64,000 nucleotides of DNA from Acetobacteraceae bacterium (GCA_003506895.1 DNXO01000026.1:21756-85755), one strand, 5' to 3'. Numbered from the stretch's first letter, positions 24,517 through 33,315 are shown. Made by a program: numbers and translations. Notes: generated from the letters alone by a model not told the origin.

Positions 24517-25146
24517 ATGAGCGGCTTTTTAGAACTACTGAAGGTGCAGCGATGGGACGACCATCGTTATTATCACCACAGCCGGGTGAACCAGTCGCTG
24601 CACCTGCTGAGTGCCAGCAGCTTCGTTGGCGCCTATGCCATGTCGTTCAAGGATCCGGCGATCGCGGCGCTGATCGGCTGGCTGGTTTCGATGACCAGCC
24701 GCCAGGCGGGGCACTTTTTCTTTGAGCCGAAGGACTACGATTACGTCAATCAGGCGACGCACGACTACAAGGAAGAAATCAAGGTCGGGTACAATTTGCG
24801 CCGCAAGGTTGTTCTGATGGCGATCTGGGCGCTGTCACCGCTGATCCTGGTGTGGCAACCGACGTTGTTCGGGTTGTTCCAGCCTTCCACCTCGGCGATG
24901 GAATTCGCCCGGCACGTCGGATATTTGTGGCTTACGGTTGGTTTGGGCGGGCTGCTGTTCCGAACGATTCAGTTGTTCGTGATCAAGGACGTGCAAACCG
25001 GACTGGTCTGGGCGACGAAGATCCTGACCGATCCGTTCCATGACATTAAACTTTACTACAAGGCCCCGATCCAGCTTCTGAAGGGGCACCTGCGCGACGC
25101 GGTCTCGGATGAGATCGGCGAGGAGGCTACGCACCTTCCCCATTAG
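24517..25146 (+). CDS. His-rich membrane protein, possibly Mpo1/DUF962-like
   Basis: A 209-residue protein with about four hydrophobic segments. Conserved-looking polar clusters flank them: HRYYHHSRVNQSLHLLSA near residues 16-33, RQAGHFFFEPKDYDYV, THDYKEEIKVGYN and DPFHDIKLYYKAP. The HHxxxNQxxH and GHxxFE patterns recall the Mpo1/DUF962 family, whose yeast member is an iron-dependent dioxygenase acting on 2-hydroxy fatty acids; this resemblance is my reading and is uncertain. A good Shine-Dalgarno (AAGGA) lies before the ATG. It probably shares a transcript with the PmtA-like gene. Confidence 0.6.
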   Translation: MSGFLELLKVQRWDDHRYYHHSRVNQSLHLLSASSFVGAYAMSFKDPAIAALIGWLVSMTSRQAGHFFFEPKDYDYVNQATHDYKEEIKVGYNLRRKVVLMAIWALSPLILVWQPTLFGLFQPSTSAMEFARHVGYLWLTVGLGGLLFRTIQLFVIKDVQTGLVWATKILTDPFHDIKLYYKAPIQLLKGHLRDAVSDEIGEEATHLPH

Positions 25147-25153
25147 GCGGAGA

Positions 25154-25186
25154 CTGCCGGCCCCCGCGACGCGATCGGGCCGGCAG
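25154..25186. terminator. Bidirectional hairpin between convergent genes
   Basis: CTGCCGGCCC (25154-25163) and GGGCCGGCAG (25177-25186) form a perfect 10-bp stem around a 13-nt loop, between the membrane-protein and aminotransferase genes. Neither side has a strong T-tract, so efficiency is uncertain. Confidence 0.45.
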
Positions 25187-25191
25187 ACCTC

Positions 25192-26850
25192 TTATCGCCG
25201 ACCGCGTCGTGTAATCATCTCCCACAGAATCTGACGCTTGATCGTCTTGTTGGCGGCACGCTTATCCACCCACCACCAGCCATCAAGCTGCATCGCTCGG
25301 CAGGCCGCGACGAAGCGATCGGACACCGCGGCGAAATCGTCATCGGTATAGTTCAGGCTGAAGATTAGCCGCCCAGTCCCCACCCAACTGAGTGCCAGTC
25401 CCTCGGCGCGCAGGTAATATTGCAGCATCCAGTTGTAGCGAGACGGCCGCGTATAGCTGATTGTCCAGATCGACGACAGATTGTCGATCTTCACCGGGAA
25501 GCCCTCCCCGGTCAGGCGGTCGTTCAGCGTGGCGGTGCGATCGTTCCATCGCCCATCCAATCCTTCATACAACGCCTGGATTTCCGGCGTTTCCAGTCGA
25601 TGCAGGAACTCGGTCATCGCGCCCATCACGTAAGGATGGGAGTTGAACGTGCCGCGGGCGAAACACACATCGACCGGGCGTTCGTCGCGATACCGTTTCA
25701 TCAGCGCCGCCCGGCCGCACAGCACACCGATCGGTAGCCCCCCGCCCAGCGTCTTGCCATAGGTGATCATGTCGGGCTGAACGCCGAAGTAGTCCTTTGC
25801 GCCGCCGATCGACAGGCGGAAGCCAACGAAAATCTCGTCGAAAATCAGCACGATCCCGCGCTGATCGCAGACCGCACGCAGCTTGCTCAGCCATTCCGTG
25901 TAGGCCGAGCGATCGAACCCGGCCTTGCGTGAAGAGTCCACCAAGGACGAATCAGCCGGCGCCGAGGCATTCGGATGCAGCGCCTGCAACGGGTTGACCA
26001 GAACGCAGGCGATGTCGCGGCGCGTGCGCAGGACATGCAAGGTGCGTTCGGACATCTCCTCCAGCGTATAGGTATTGTCGGCTGGTGTCGGGTTGCCAAC
26101 TCCCGGTTGAACGTCGCCCCACCAGCCGTGATAGGCGCCGCAGAACCGCACCAGATGCGACCGGCCTGTGTGATAGCGCGCCAGGCGTACCGCCTGCATG
26201 ACGGCCTCGGTGCCGGACATGTGGAATGAGACTTCGTCCAGCCCGGAAATCGCGCGCAGGCGTCCGACATTATAGGCAACGGTCGGATGATAACTGCCCA
26301 GCACCGGGCCCAGATCACGCACCCGTTCGGCGCCCCTGGCGATGCAGTCCTTGTAGAAATCATATCCGAAAAGGTTCACGCCGTACGCGCCGGTCAGGTC
26401 GTAGAACACGTTCCCATCGAGGTCGGTCACCGTGACGCCCGACGACGAGTCCAGGAAGGACCCCGCCGACAGATGCTGACGGACGAAACGGCTGTATTGG
26501 AATGGTACGCGATAGGCGCTGACGAATTGCAGGTCGGAGATTCCCTCCGCCGCGTCCTTGGTGAAGGCGCTGGTCTTGGCAAAACGCTCCCGATACAACC
26601 GCGCCAGTCCCATGAAGCCGTCGCTCCGGCTTGCTGCGATATCGTCGGGCGGATCGTCGGAGCGGAAGAAGCGTTCTTCGTCATAGTCGTAAAACGGGAT
26701 CAGCGCGGCGATGCGCCGCGACATGCGGGCATGACCGGCGATCGACCGATGCTTCGCCCTGGACAGTTCCAGACGTTGTCTGGCCTTGGGAAAGGCGGCG
26801 CCCAATACAGCGGCGCCACCAAGTGCTGCGAGATAGAACGGAGCGGGCAT
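25192..26850 (-). CDS. Membrane-anchored class III aminotransferase
   Basis: A 552-residue PLP enzyme of the glutamate-1-semialdehyde aminotransferase type. A hydrophobic N-terminal stretch (PAPFYLAALGGAAVLGAAF, residues 2-20) followed by basic residues looks like a membrane anchor, which is unusual for this family. The fold motifs are intact: SGTEAVMQAVRLAR (from 212), GAYHGWW, IFDEIFVGF with Asp338, and TYGKTLGGGLPIG with the Schiff-base Lys366. It is about 100 residues longer than GSAM because of the N-terminal extension. It lies divergently beside psd and convergent with the membrane-protein gene, which suggests a membrane lipid or lipid headgroup substrate; this is inference. Confidence 0.8.
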   Translation of the reverse strand: MPAPFYLAALGGAAVLGAAFPKARQRLELSRAKHRSIAGHARMSRRIAALIPFYDYDEERFFRSDDPPDDIAASRSDGFMGLARLYRERFAKTSAFTKDAAEGISDLQFVSAYRVPFQYSRFVRQHLSAGSFLDSSSGVTVTDLDGNVFYDLTGAYGVNLFGYDFYKDCIARGAERVRDLGPVLGSYHPTVAYNVGRLRAISGLDEVSFHMSGTEAVMQAVRLARYHTGRSHLVRFCGAYHGWWGDVQPGVGNPTPADNTYTLEEMSERTLHVLRTRRDIACVLVNPLQALHPNASAPADSSLVDSSRKAGFDRSAYTEWLSKLRAVCDQRGIVLIFDEIFVGFRLSIGGAKDYFGVQPDMITYGKTLGGGLPIGVLCGRAALMKRYRDERPVDVCFARGTFNSHPYVMGAMTEFLHRLETPEIQALYEGLDGRWNDRTATLNDRLTGEGFPVKIDNLSSIWTISYTRPSRYNWMLQYYLRAEGLALSWVGTGRLIFSLNYTDDDFAAVSDRFVAACRAMQLDGWWWVDKRAANKTIKRQILWEMITRRGRR

Positions 26851-26882
26851 GAAGCTGCTTTCAGTGGAGCAATCTTGATCTC

Positions 26883-27752
26883 ATGACCTTTCGCTCCGGC
26901 ATAATGAAGATTGTACATCACGAGGACCTGAACTTCCTGCTGACCAACCGCATTCCACGCCGGTTGCTGACGACGTTCGTCGGCTGGTTCAGCAAGATCG
27001 AGCAGCCGCTGATCCGCGACATGTCGATCGGGGTATGGAAGTTCTTCTCCGACCTTGATTTGACCGAGGCGAAGGCATCGCGTTTCCCCAGTATGCACGC
27101 CTGCTTCACACGCCAGTTGAAGGACGGCGCGCGGCCAATCGACAGGGACAAGGCAGTGCTGGTCAGTCCGTGCGACGCGATTGTCGGTGCGTCAGGGACG
27201 GTGCGCGATGGCCAGGTGTTTCAGGTCAAGGGATTTCCCTATGCGCTGTCGGACCTGATCCTGGATGAAATGCATGCACGGACTTTCACCAACGGAACAT
27301 TCGTTACGCTGCGGCTGACGTCCAGCATGTATCACCGGTTTCATGCGCCGTATGATTGCCGGGTCGAATCGGTCACGCATATCTCCGGCGACACCTGGAA
27401 CGTGAACCCGATCGCGTTGAAGCGGGTGGAGCGGCTGTTCTGCAAGAATGAGCGCGCGGTGATCCGTACAGTGCTGGCGGGAAGCGGACACAAGGTGACA
27501 CTGGTGCCGGTGGCGGCGATCCTGGTGGCCGGAATCAAGTTGCGATTTCTCGACCAGCCGTGGCGCGATCATGATGGGATCAGGCGGACGTTTGCGTGCG
27601 ATGCGACCGTGGCCAAGGGCGATGAAATGGGGTGGTTCGAGCATGGCTCGACGATCGTGGTGTTCGCGCCTGAAGGGTTCACGCTGTGCGAAACGGTGCG
27701 CGAAGGCCACACGGTCCGCGTCGGCGAGAAGCTGATGAAACTGGCGGCATAG
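26883..27752 (+). CDS. psd: Phosphatidylserine decarboxylase proenzyme, HGST variant
   Basis: A 289-residue inner-membrane enzyme making phosphatidylethanolamine from phosphatidylserine. The early LNFLLTNRIPRRLLT and CFTRQLKDGARPID segments, SPCDAIVG (Asp98), MYHRFHAPYDC (His151/His154) and the terminal FEHGSTIVVF (Ser256) give the self-cleavage triad and the serine that becomes the pyruvoyl group. The usual cleavage motif is LGST; here the first residue is His. The ATG at 26883 is used; ATG at 26904 is also possible and neither has a good Shine-Dalgarno. It is divergent from the aminotransferase gene with about 32 nt between starts. Confidence 0.9.
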   Translation: MTFRSGIMKIVHHEDLNFLLTNRIPRRLLTTFVGWFSKIEQPLIRDMSIGVWKFFSDLDLTEAKASRFPSMHACFTRQLKDGARPIDRDKAVLVSPCDAIVGASGTVRDGQVFQVKGFPYALSDLILDEMHARTFTNGTFVTLRLTSSMYHRFHAPYDCRVESVTHISGDTWNVNPIALKRVERLFCKNERAVIRTVLAGSGHKVTLVPVAAILVAGIKLRFLDQPWRDHDGIRRTFACDATVAKGDEMGWFEHGSTIVVFAPEGFTLCETVREGHTVRVGEKLMKLAA

Positions 27753-27844
27753 GGCCCCGCTGCCCCGCGACTTGGCGCCTTGCAGCAGCATGTTATCGTC
27801 CTCCGCCGGAGAAATTCCGAGCCCATGAACGGAGGAGGACCTTG

Positions 27845-28747
27845 ATGACCGAAACAGCCAATGCCTCGGCCCAAGTGCGTTATGAAACCCCGGCGCCGCA
27901 TGTCGTTCGGATCGTGATGGCACGCCCCGAGGCGCACAACGCCCAGGGTCTGCAAATGACCTATGAGCTGAACGCCGCGTTCGACCGGGCGGCGCATGAC
28001 GATACGGTCAAGGTAATCATCCTGGCGGGTGACGGGCGGAATTTCTCGGCTGGACATGACCTGAGCGGTGACGGCACCAAAACCTGGCGCGACTTTCAGA
28101 CGGTCGGCACCTGGGCCGGCTTCGATGCCAAGGGGTCGGAGGCACGCTACGGCCGCGAAATGGAAATCTACCTGGAGATGTGCGAGCGGTGGCGCAACCT
28201 GCCGAAGCCGACGATTGCCCAGGTGCAGGGGAAATGTATCGCCGGCGGACTGATGCTGGCATGGGTGTGCGACCTGATCATCGCCAGCGACGATGCGACG
28301 TTCAAAGACCCCGTCATCGACTTCGGTATTTGCGGCGTGGAGTTCTTCAACCACCCTTGGGAGCTGGGAATTCGGAAGGCGAAGGAGTTTTTGTTCACCG
28401 CTGATGAGATCACCGCGCAAGAGGCCGCCTCCTACGGAATGGTGAACCGGGTCGTGCCCCGCGACGAACTTGCCACGGCGACGATAGCGTTGGCGGAGAA
28501 GATCGCCACGAAGCCGGCGTTCGCGCTGAAGGCGAGCAAGCAAGCGGTGAACCACGTGCAGGATGTGCAGGGACGGCGGAACGCGCAGATGCATGTGTTC
28601 AGCCTGCACCAGTTGCTGCATGCGCATAACGAATTGGTTTACGGCATGCCGATGGATCCGAACGGCCTACCCGCGACCGTTCGGGACAAGGTGCTGGCGC
28701 GGGTGGCCCGAGCCAAGGAGGCGGCGGCGAAGGAGGCGGGCGGGTAA
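27845..28747 (+). CDS. Enoyl-CoA hydratase/isomerase family protein
   Basis: A 300-residue crotonase-fold protein. IVMARPEAHNAQGLQM, the oxyanion-hole segment GDGRNFSAGHDLSG and PTIAQVQGKCIAGGLMLAW are the family pattern. The later FGICGVEFFNHPWELG corresponds to the second active-site region, though the acidic catalytic residues are not arranged as in classical hydratases. It is longer than most by about 40 residues, including an insert after the AGHDLSG loop. A GGAGGAC Shine-Dalgarno precedes the ATG. The substrate is unknown. It lies convergent with the quinone reductase gene. Confidence 0.87.
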   Translation: MTETANASAQVRYETPAPHVVRIVMARPEAHNAQGLQMTYELNAAFDRAAHDDTVKVIILAGDGRNFSAGHDLSGDGTKTWRDFQTVGTWAGFDAKGSEARYGREMEIYLEMCERWRNLPKPTIAQVQGKCIAGGLMLAWVCDLIIASDDATFKDPVIDFGICGVEFFNHPWELGIRKAKEFLFTADEITAQEAASYGMVNRVVPRDELATATIALAEKIATKPAFALKASKQAVNHVQDVQGRRNAQMHVFSLHQLLHAHNELVYGMPMDPNGLPATVRDKVLARVARAKEAAAKEAGG

Positions 28748-28758
28748 CCGCCGCGGGC

Positions 28759-29724
28759 TTACGGCACCAAAACCACCCTTCCCTGCTCCCCGGCCGCGAC
28801 AGCCTGATAGGCGACCGCGGCGTCCGCCAGCGGAAACCGCCGAGCGATTGGCGCCGGGCGGTAATCGCCGGCGTCGAAGCCGGGCTTCAGTTTCTCCATG
28901 ATCCCAGCCGAACCCGTCAGGTCCAGCTTCAACGTATCGATCCCGATCAGCCGGTTTTCGTTATGATAGAAGTCGGCGAGGTTGAACGTCACCTCCCGAG
29001 CGCCGGTGACGCTCATTTCGATCAGGCGTCCTTTCAGGGCGAGGCAATCAAGGGCATGGCGGAACATCACGCCGCCGACGCAGTCCAGCACGACATCGGC
29101 CCCCCGACCGTCGGTTGCCTCTCGCACCACGGCGGGAATAGCCGCCCCGTCAACGACCAGGGACAGGCCCGCGCTGGCAATCTCCGCCCCCGGCCGGGGC
29201 GCCTTGCGGTCCGTGCCGATGATCCTGGCGCCAATACGCCGGGCGATCTGCACGGCGGCGTTGCCGACTCCGCCGCTGGCCGCGATGATCAAAAGCGTTT
29301 CGCCCGCGCGTAGGTCGGCGCCCTCGACAAGGCCCTTCCAGGCGGTAATGAAATTGACCCCGACCGAGGCGGCCTGTTCAAAGCTCAGGGCCGCCGGTTT
29401 GCGTCGAAGGCTGCCGGTGGGGACCAGGATGTATTCCGCATGCGAACCGTCGCGGGTGAAGCCGGTATCGCCGCCCGTGCCCCATACCTCGGTGCCGATC
29501 CAGTCCGCCGGACCGGCCTCTACCACGCCAGCGAAGTCTCGGCCCGGTGTACGAGGCAGCGTCGTCTGCTCCATAAGACCCTGCACGTTCTTCACGTCGC
29601 TCGGGTTGATCGACGCGGCCTTCACCCGGACCAGCGCCTCTCCGTCGCCGGGTACGGGGGTCGGAATATCGTCCACGGTCAGAACGTCCGGCTTGCCGTG
29701 ACGCGTGAACCTGACAGCCTTCAT
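28759..29724 (-). CDS. Zinc-type alcohol dehydrogenase-like/quinone oxidoreductase
   Basis: A 321-residue medium-chain reductase. The N-terminus MKAVRFTRHGKPDVLTVDDI and INPSDVKNVQG with TPGRDFAGVVE are typical of NADPH:quinone oxidoreductases lacking catalytic zinc. The Rossmann motif LIIAASGGVGNAAVQIARRIG follows at mid-length. The start at 29724 is placed at the conserved MKAVRF; an upstream in-frame ATG at 29769 adds 15 unrelated residues. A GGAGGCG-type Shine-Dalgarno lies before it. The reaction is probably NADPH-dependent reduction of an enone or quinone. Confidence 0.87.
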   Translation of the reverse strand: MKAVRFTRHGKPDVLTVDDIPTPVPGDGEALVRVKAASINPSDVKNVQGLMEQTTLPRTPGRDFAGVVEAGPADWIGTEVWGTGGDTGFTRDGSHAEYILVPTGSLRRKPAALSFEQAASVGVNFITAWKGLVEGADLRAGETLLIIAASGGVGNAAVQIARRIGARIIGTDRKAPRPGAEIASAGLSLVVDGAAIPAVVREATDGRGADVVLDCVGGVMFRHALDCLALKGRLIEMSVTGAREVTFNLADFYHNENRLIGIDTLKLDLTGSAGIMEKLKPGFDAGDYRPAPIARRFPLADAAVAYQAVAAGEQGRVVLVP

Positions 29725-29811
29725 TGAAACGCCTCCTGGTCGGCCCGCCTCGCTTGACGCGGTTCGCATTCCGGCGACACTGCCTCAACCGCTAGAAGGG
29801 GGAAACACCAA

Positions 29812-30723
29812 ATGAGCGACGTCAAAATCCTGGCCACCGGCTTCGGGTTCCCGGAAGGCCCCGTCGTCTGCAAGGATGGGTCCATCATCCTGACGGAAAT
29901 CCGCAACAACCAGCTTTCGAAGGTCGAGCCCGACGGCAGGACGAGTGTGTTCTCCCGGTGCGGCGGCGGCCCGAACGGGCTGGCATTCGGGCCGGATGGC
30001 GCGCTGTACCTCTGCAACAATGGCGGCAGCAAGTATGCCGAGGGCTACTCGATGGGCATCGCGCCGCACCCGGACTACAAGTTTGGCTACGTGCAGCGGA
30101 TCGACATCAAGACCGGCGAGGCGAAGACGCTTTATACCGAGGTAAACGGCAACAAGTTGTCGGCACCGAACGACATCGTGTTCGACGTGCATGGGGGATT
30201 CTACTTCACCGACCTGGGCAAGCGCTATGCGCGCCACCGCGATCATGGTGGGATCTACTACGCCCTGCCGGACGGGTCGAAAGTGACGGAGATCGCCCAT
30301 CCGATCCTCAGCCCGAACGGCTGCGGCCTGTCGCCGGATGGGAAGACGCTCTATGCCGCCGATACCGAGGGCGCGCGTCTATGGGCGTTCGACATCGAAG
30401 CGCCCGGCGTGCTGCGTAAGCCCGCGCCGCATCAGCATCATAGCGGGCGCGTGATCGCGGGGCTGCCGGGGAATGCCCGGTTCGACAGCCTGGCCGTCCT
30501 GGCGAATGGAAATGTCGCGGTGGCGACATTGAACACCGGCTACATCACCGAGATCTCCCCGGGCGGGGATATCGTGCAGGCGGTGAAGATGCCGGATATC
30601 TATCCGACGAACATCTGCTTCGGTGGTGCCGATATGCGGACGGCCTATATCACCCTGTCGGACACCGGCCGGCTGGGCACGATGCAATGGTCGTCACCGG
30701 GGTTGAAGCTGAATTTCGGGTAA
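29812..30723 (+). CDS. SMP-30/gluconolactonase-like protein
   Basis: A 303-residue six-bladed beta-propeller. Family features are FGFPEGPVVCKDGSIILTEI at the start with the metal-binding glutamate, GPNGLAFGPDGALYLCNNGG, KLSAPNDIVFDVHGGFYFTD with the Asn/Asp ligands, and SPNGCGLSPDGKTLYAADT. These usually hydrolyse sugar or other lactones in the cytoplasm. I see no signal peptide. A long hairpin follows the stop, shared with the convergent MFS gene. The lactone hydrolysed is not known. Confidence 0.88.
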   Translation: MSDVKILATGFGFPEGPVVCKDGSIILTEIRNNQLSKVEPDGRTSVFSRCGGGPNGLAFGPDGALYLCNNGGSKYAEGYSMGIAPHPDYKFGYVQRIDIKTGEAKTLYTEVNGNKLSAPNDIVFDVHGGFYFTDLGKRYARHRDHGGIYYALPDGSKVTEIAHPILSPNGCGLSPDGKTLYAADTEGARLWAFDIEAPGVLRKPAPHQHHSGRVIAGLPGNARFDSLAVLANGNVAVATLNTGYITEISPGGDIVQAVKMPDIYPTNICFGGADMRTAYITLSDTGRLGTMQWSSPGLKLNFG

Positions 30724-30733
30724 CCCCGGGGTC

Positions 30734-30765
30734 CGGAAAGGGTCGTGTCGCCACGACCCTTTCCG
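30734..30765. terminator. Strong bidirectional hairpin between convergent genes
   Basis: CGGAAAGGGTCGTG (30734-30747) and CACGACCCTTTCCG (30752-30765) make a perfect 14-bp stem with a TCGC loop. It separates the stops of the lactonase-like (plus) and MFS (minus) genes. There is no long T-tract on either side. Confidence 0.6.
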
Positions 30766-30776
30766 ACGCCCGCCCA

Positions 30777-32078
30777 CTAATCCCGATCGATCGCCGACGA
30801 GTACTTCGTATCGCCCATGAATGCGTACACCAGCAGCGATGCGAAAATCAGCGTCGTCACATACCAGTAGAAACCGCTTTCGTGCCCGGCATCCTTGAAC
30901 GCCAGCGCGATGTACGGTGCCGTGCCGCCAAACACAGACGCCGCCACGGCGTAAGGTAGCCCGACCCCCAGCGCCCGAACGCCCGCGGGGAACAGTTCCG
31001 CCTTCACCACCGCGTTGATCGAGGTGTAGCCGGACACGATGATCAACGCCGCCATGATCAGGCCCAGTGCCGTCAGGTAGTCGTGGGTGGCACTGAGAGC
31101 GGTCAGGATCGGAACGGTACCCAGCGTTCCGAAGATGCCGAAGAACATCAGCACCGGCCGGCGGCCGATCTTGTCGGAGATCGCGCCGAACACCGGTTGC
31201 AGCGCCGCATAGATCACCAGCGAGATGAACGAGATTTGCGTCGCCTGGTCGCGCGTCAGCTTCACCGTGTTGACCAGGAAGGTCGGCATATACGTGGTGT
31301 AGGTGTAGAACGCCGTGGTTCCGCCCATGGTAAGTCCGAACACCAGCAGGATCTGCTTCGGGTGCTTCAGCAACTCCCTCATCAGGCTGCCGCGCTGCGT
31401 GCGGGAGGCTTTTTTGAAAGCGTCCGTCTCCTGCAGGTTGCGGCGTAGATACAGACCGAATACTGACAATCCGGCCCCGATGGCGAAGGGGATACGCCAG
31501 CCCCAGGCCTCTAGCTCATGGGCGGTGAAGCTCTGCTGCATCACCAGAAGCGTCAGGCTGCCGAACACCTGGCCGCCGATCAGGGTGACGTATTGGAACG
31601 AGCTGTAGAAGCCGCGGTGCTTCGATACGGCGATCTCACTGAGATACGTGGCGGAGGTGCCGTACTCGCCGCCCAGGGAGATGCCCTGGATCAGGCGCGC
31701 AACCAGCAGCAGGATCGGTGCACCGAGACCCAGCGTGGCATAGGTCGGGGCGATGGCAATCAGCGCCGACCCGGCGCACATCAGCGTCACCGACAAAGTC
31801 AGCGCCGCTCGGCGACCCGCCCTGTCGGCATAAACGCCCAGGACCCAGCCGCCGACGGGGCGGATCAGGAAGCCGAGAGCATAGATGCCGAAGGTATTGA
31901 GCAACTGTACCGTCGGATTGGCGTTCGGGAAAAACGACTTCGCGAAATACAGCGCGAAGAAGTTATAGACGTAGAAGTCGTACCACTCGATCAGATTGCC
32001 GATCGAGCCGCCGAAGATGGATTTCAGGCGGTGGCGCATGGTTGCGAAATCGTCGGTTGTCTGCGTCGTCTGGCTCAC
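30777..32078 (-). CDS. MFS transporter of the MHS (metabolite:H+ symporter) type
   Basis: A roughly 433-residue inner-membrane symporter with 12 membrane segments. IGNLIEWYDFYVYNFFALYF and the loop GVYADRAGRRAALTL are typical of the MHS subfamily (alpha-ketoglutarate, citrate, proline/betaine carriers), as is GGEYGTSATYLSE. GTG at 32078 (weak AGGGA upstream) is preferred over ATG at 32039, which would trim a natural-looking leader. The likely substrate is a small organic acid. The next gene upstream, a flavin reductase, is divergent. Confidence 0.88.
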   Translation of the reverse strand: MSQTTQTTDDFATMRHRLKSIFGGSIGNLIEWYDFYVYNFFALYFAKSFFPNANPTVQLLNTFGIYALGFLIRPVGGWVLGVYADRAGRRAALTLSVTLMCAGSALIAIAPTYATLGLGAPILLLVARLIQGISLGGEYGTSATYLSEIAVSKHRGFYSSFQYVTLIGGQVFGSLTLLVMQQSFTAHELEAWGWRIPFAIGAGLSVFGLYLRRNLQETDAFKKASRTQRGSLMRELLKHPKQILLVFGLTMGGTTAFYTYTTYMPTFLVNTVKLTRDQATQISFISLVIYAALQPVFGAISDKIGRRPVLMFFGIFGTLGTVPILTALSATHDYLTALGLIMAALIIVSGYTSINAVVKAELFPAGVRALGVGLPYAVAASVFGGTAPYIALAFKDAGHESGFYWYVTTLIFASLLVYAFMGDTKYSSAIDRD

Positions 32079-32217
32079 GGTTCTGGTCCCTGCTGCCGCA
32101 TCGGTCCGCCCATGTGACGGGAAATCACGCCGGCCGCAACACATGACAGAACTGCAATCTGGACAGCCGTTCGCCCGCCGCGTAACGCTGCGGCCCAGCA
32201 ATCATCAGAGGCAGGCC

Positions 32218-32865
32218 ATGCTGTTCGATTTCCAGGACACCAAGAGCGAGAATATCTACAAGCTGCTGACATCGACGATCGGGCCACGCCCAATCGCCTG
32301 GGTCACGACCCAGGACACCGACGGCACGGTCAATGCCGCGCCGTTCTCGTTCTTCAACGCGATGTCCGGCAACCCGCCGGTGCTGGCGTTCGGGATCGGC
32401 GGCCGGGGCCCGGGCGACGTGAAGGACACAGGCGGCAATATCCGCCGCACCGGGCAGTTCGTCATCAACCTCGTCAGCTACGAACTGCGGGAACCCATGA
32501 ACGTCACGGCCATCGACTTCCCCAAGGGCGTCGATGAGCTGAAGGAAGCCGGACTGACCACCGCCCCCTCCTTGCATGTGAAGCCGCCGCGCATCGCCGA
32601 GGCCCCGGTGGCGTTCGAGTGCGAGCGTCTGGTGATCGTCGATGTCGGCATCGACCGCGCCGTGGTGCTGGGCAAGGTGCTGGCGATCTATGTGCGTGAC
32701 GACTGCGTACTGGACAAGGACCGTTGCTACATCGACACGCCCAAGCTGGATCTGATCGGGCGCCTGCATGGCGGCGGCTGGTATTCACGGGTGACGGATC
32801 GCTTCGAACTGCCGCGCATCCCGGTTGATGAATGGCCCGCCCACAAGGCCAAGGCGGCCGAGTAG
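32218..32865 (+). CDS. Flavin reductase family protein (second copy)
   Basis: A 215-residue split-barrel flavoprotein. The segment STIGPRPIAWVTTQDTDGTV followed by NAAPFSFFNAMSGNPPVLAF is the standard flavin-binding pattern of this subfamily, and NIRRTGQFVINLVS follows. It differs clearly from the 21.7-kb paralogue. It may act as an oxygenase partner or as a small-molecule reductase. The start at 32218 is set just before the conserved core and overlaps no neighbour. A strong GC hairpin with a short T-run follows the stop. Confidence 0.88.
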   Translation: MLFDFQDTKSENIYKLLTSTIGPRPIAWVTTQDTDGTVNAAPFSFFNAMSGNPPVLAFGIGGRGPGDVKDTGGNIRRTGQFVINLVSYELREPMNVTAIDFPKGVDELKEAGLTTAPSLHVKPPRIAEAPVAFECERLVIVDVGIDRAVVLGKVLAIYVRDDCVLDKDRCYIDTPKLDLIGRLHGGGWYSRVTDRFELPRIPVDEWPAHKAKAAE

Positions 32866-32876
32866 AACAAAAGACA

Positions 32877-32907
32877 GCCGCGCCGCCGAACGATCCGGCG
32901 GCGCGGC
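32877..32907 (+). terminator. Intrinsic-type terminator after the flavin reductase gene
   Basis: GCCGCGCCGCCG and CGGCGGCGCGGC form a perfect 12-bp stem with loop AACGATC, followed by GCGCTTTATT. It lies 11 nt after the stop codon. Confidence 0.65.
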
Positions 32908-33120
32908 GCGCTTTATTCGCAGTATTTCGTTAACGATTATTTACCCTTCTCTTTGGCCTTCGGCGCGGCTCTCCATCAAGAATGATGCCGATTTGCCACG
33001 TGGCCGCCATAATGTGCCGCTGGTCCCCAAAAATTGCCCAAACAGCGGCTACGTTAAGACACAATTCATTTCCATGGTGTTGAGGAGAAGCGGCTACACT
33101 GCTTCGGCGCTTGAACGGGA

Positions 33121-33315
33121 ATGGTGACAGTGATGTGCACGACGACGATCAGCACACTTACATTGGCAACCCTGCTGCGGGACCCATTGATTCAGATGGT
33201 GATGCGCAGCGACAATGTATCGGAAGAAGATCATTCCGAGCTGTTGTACCGCGTCCAGAATTCTCTGATCGCACGCGGATCTTTGCCGCAGCCGATGTTT
33301 GAGGCGACGCTGTAG
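33121..33315 (+). CDS. Small conserved-looking protein of unknown function
   Basis: A possible 64-residue protein. The part LLRDPLIQMVMRSDNVSEED followed by HSELLYRVQNSLIARG looks like two short helices and resembles small proteins I have seen in Acetobacteraceae, but I cannot name a family. The start could be the ATG at 33121 (GGGA upstream) or 33133. It lies between two terminator-like hairpins (32877-32907 and 33386-33421), as an independent gene would. Function is unknown. Confidence 0.45.
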   Translation: MVTVMCTTTISTLTLATLLRDPLIQMVMRSDNVSEEDHSELLYRVQNSLIARGSLPQPMFEATL

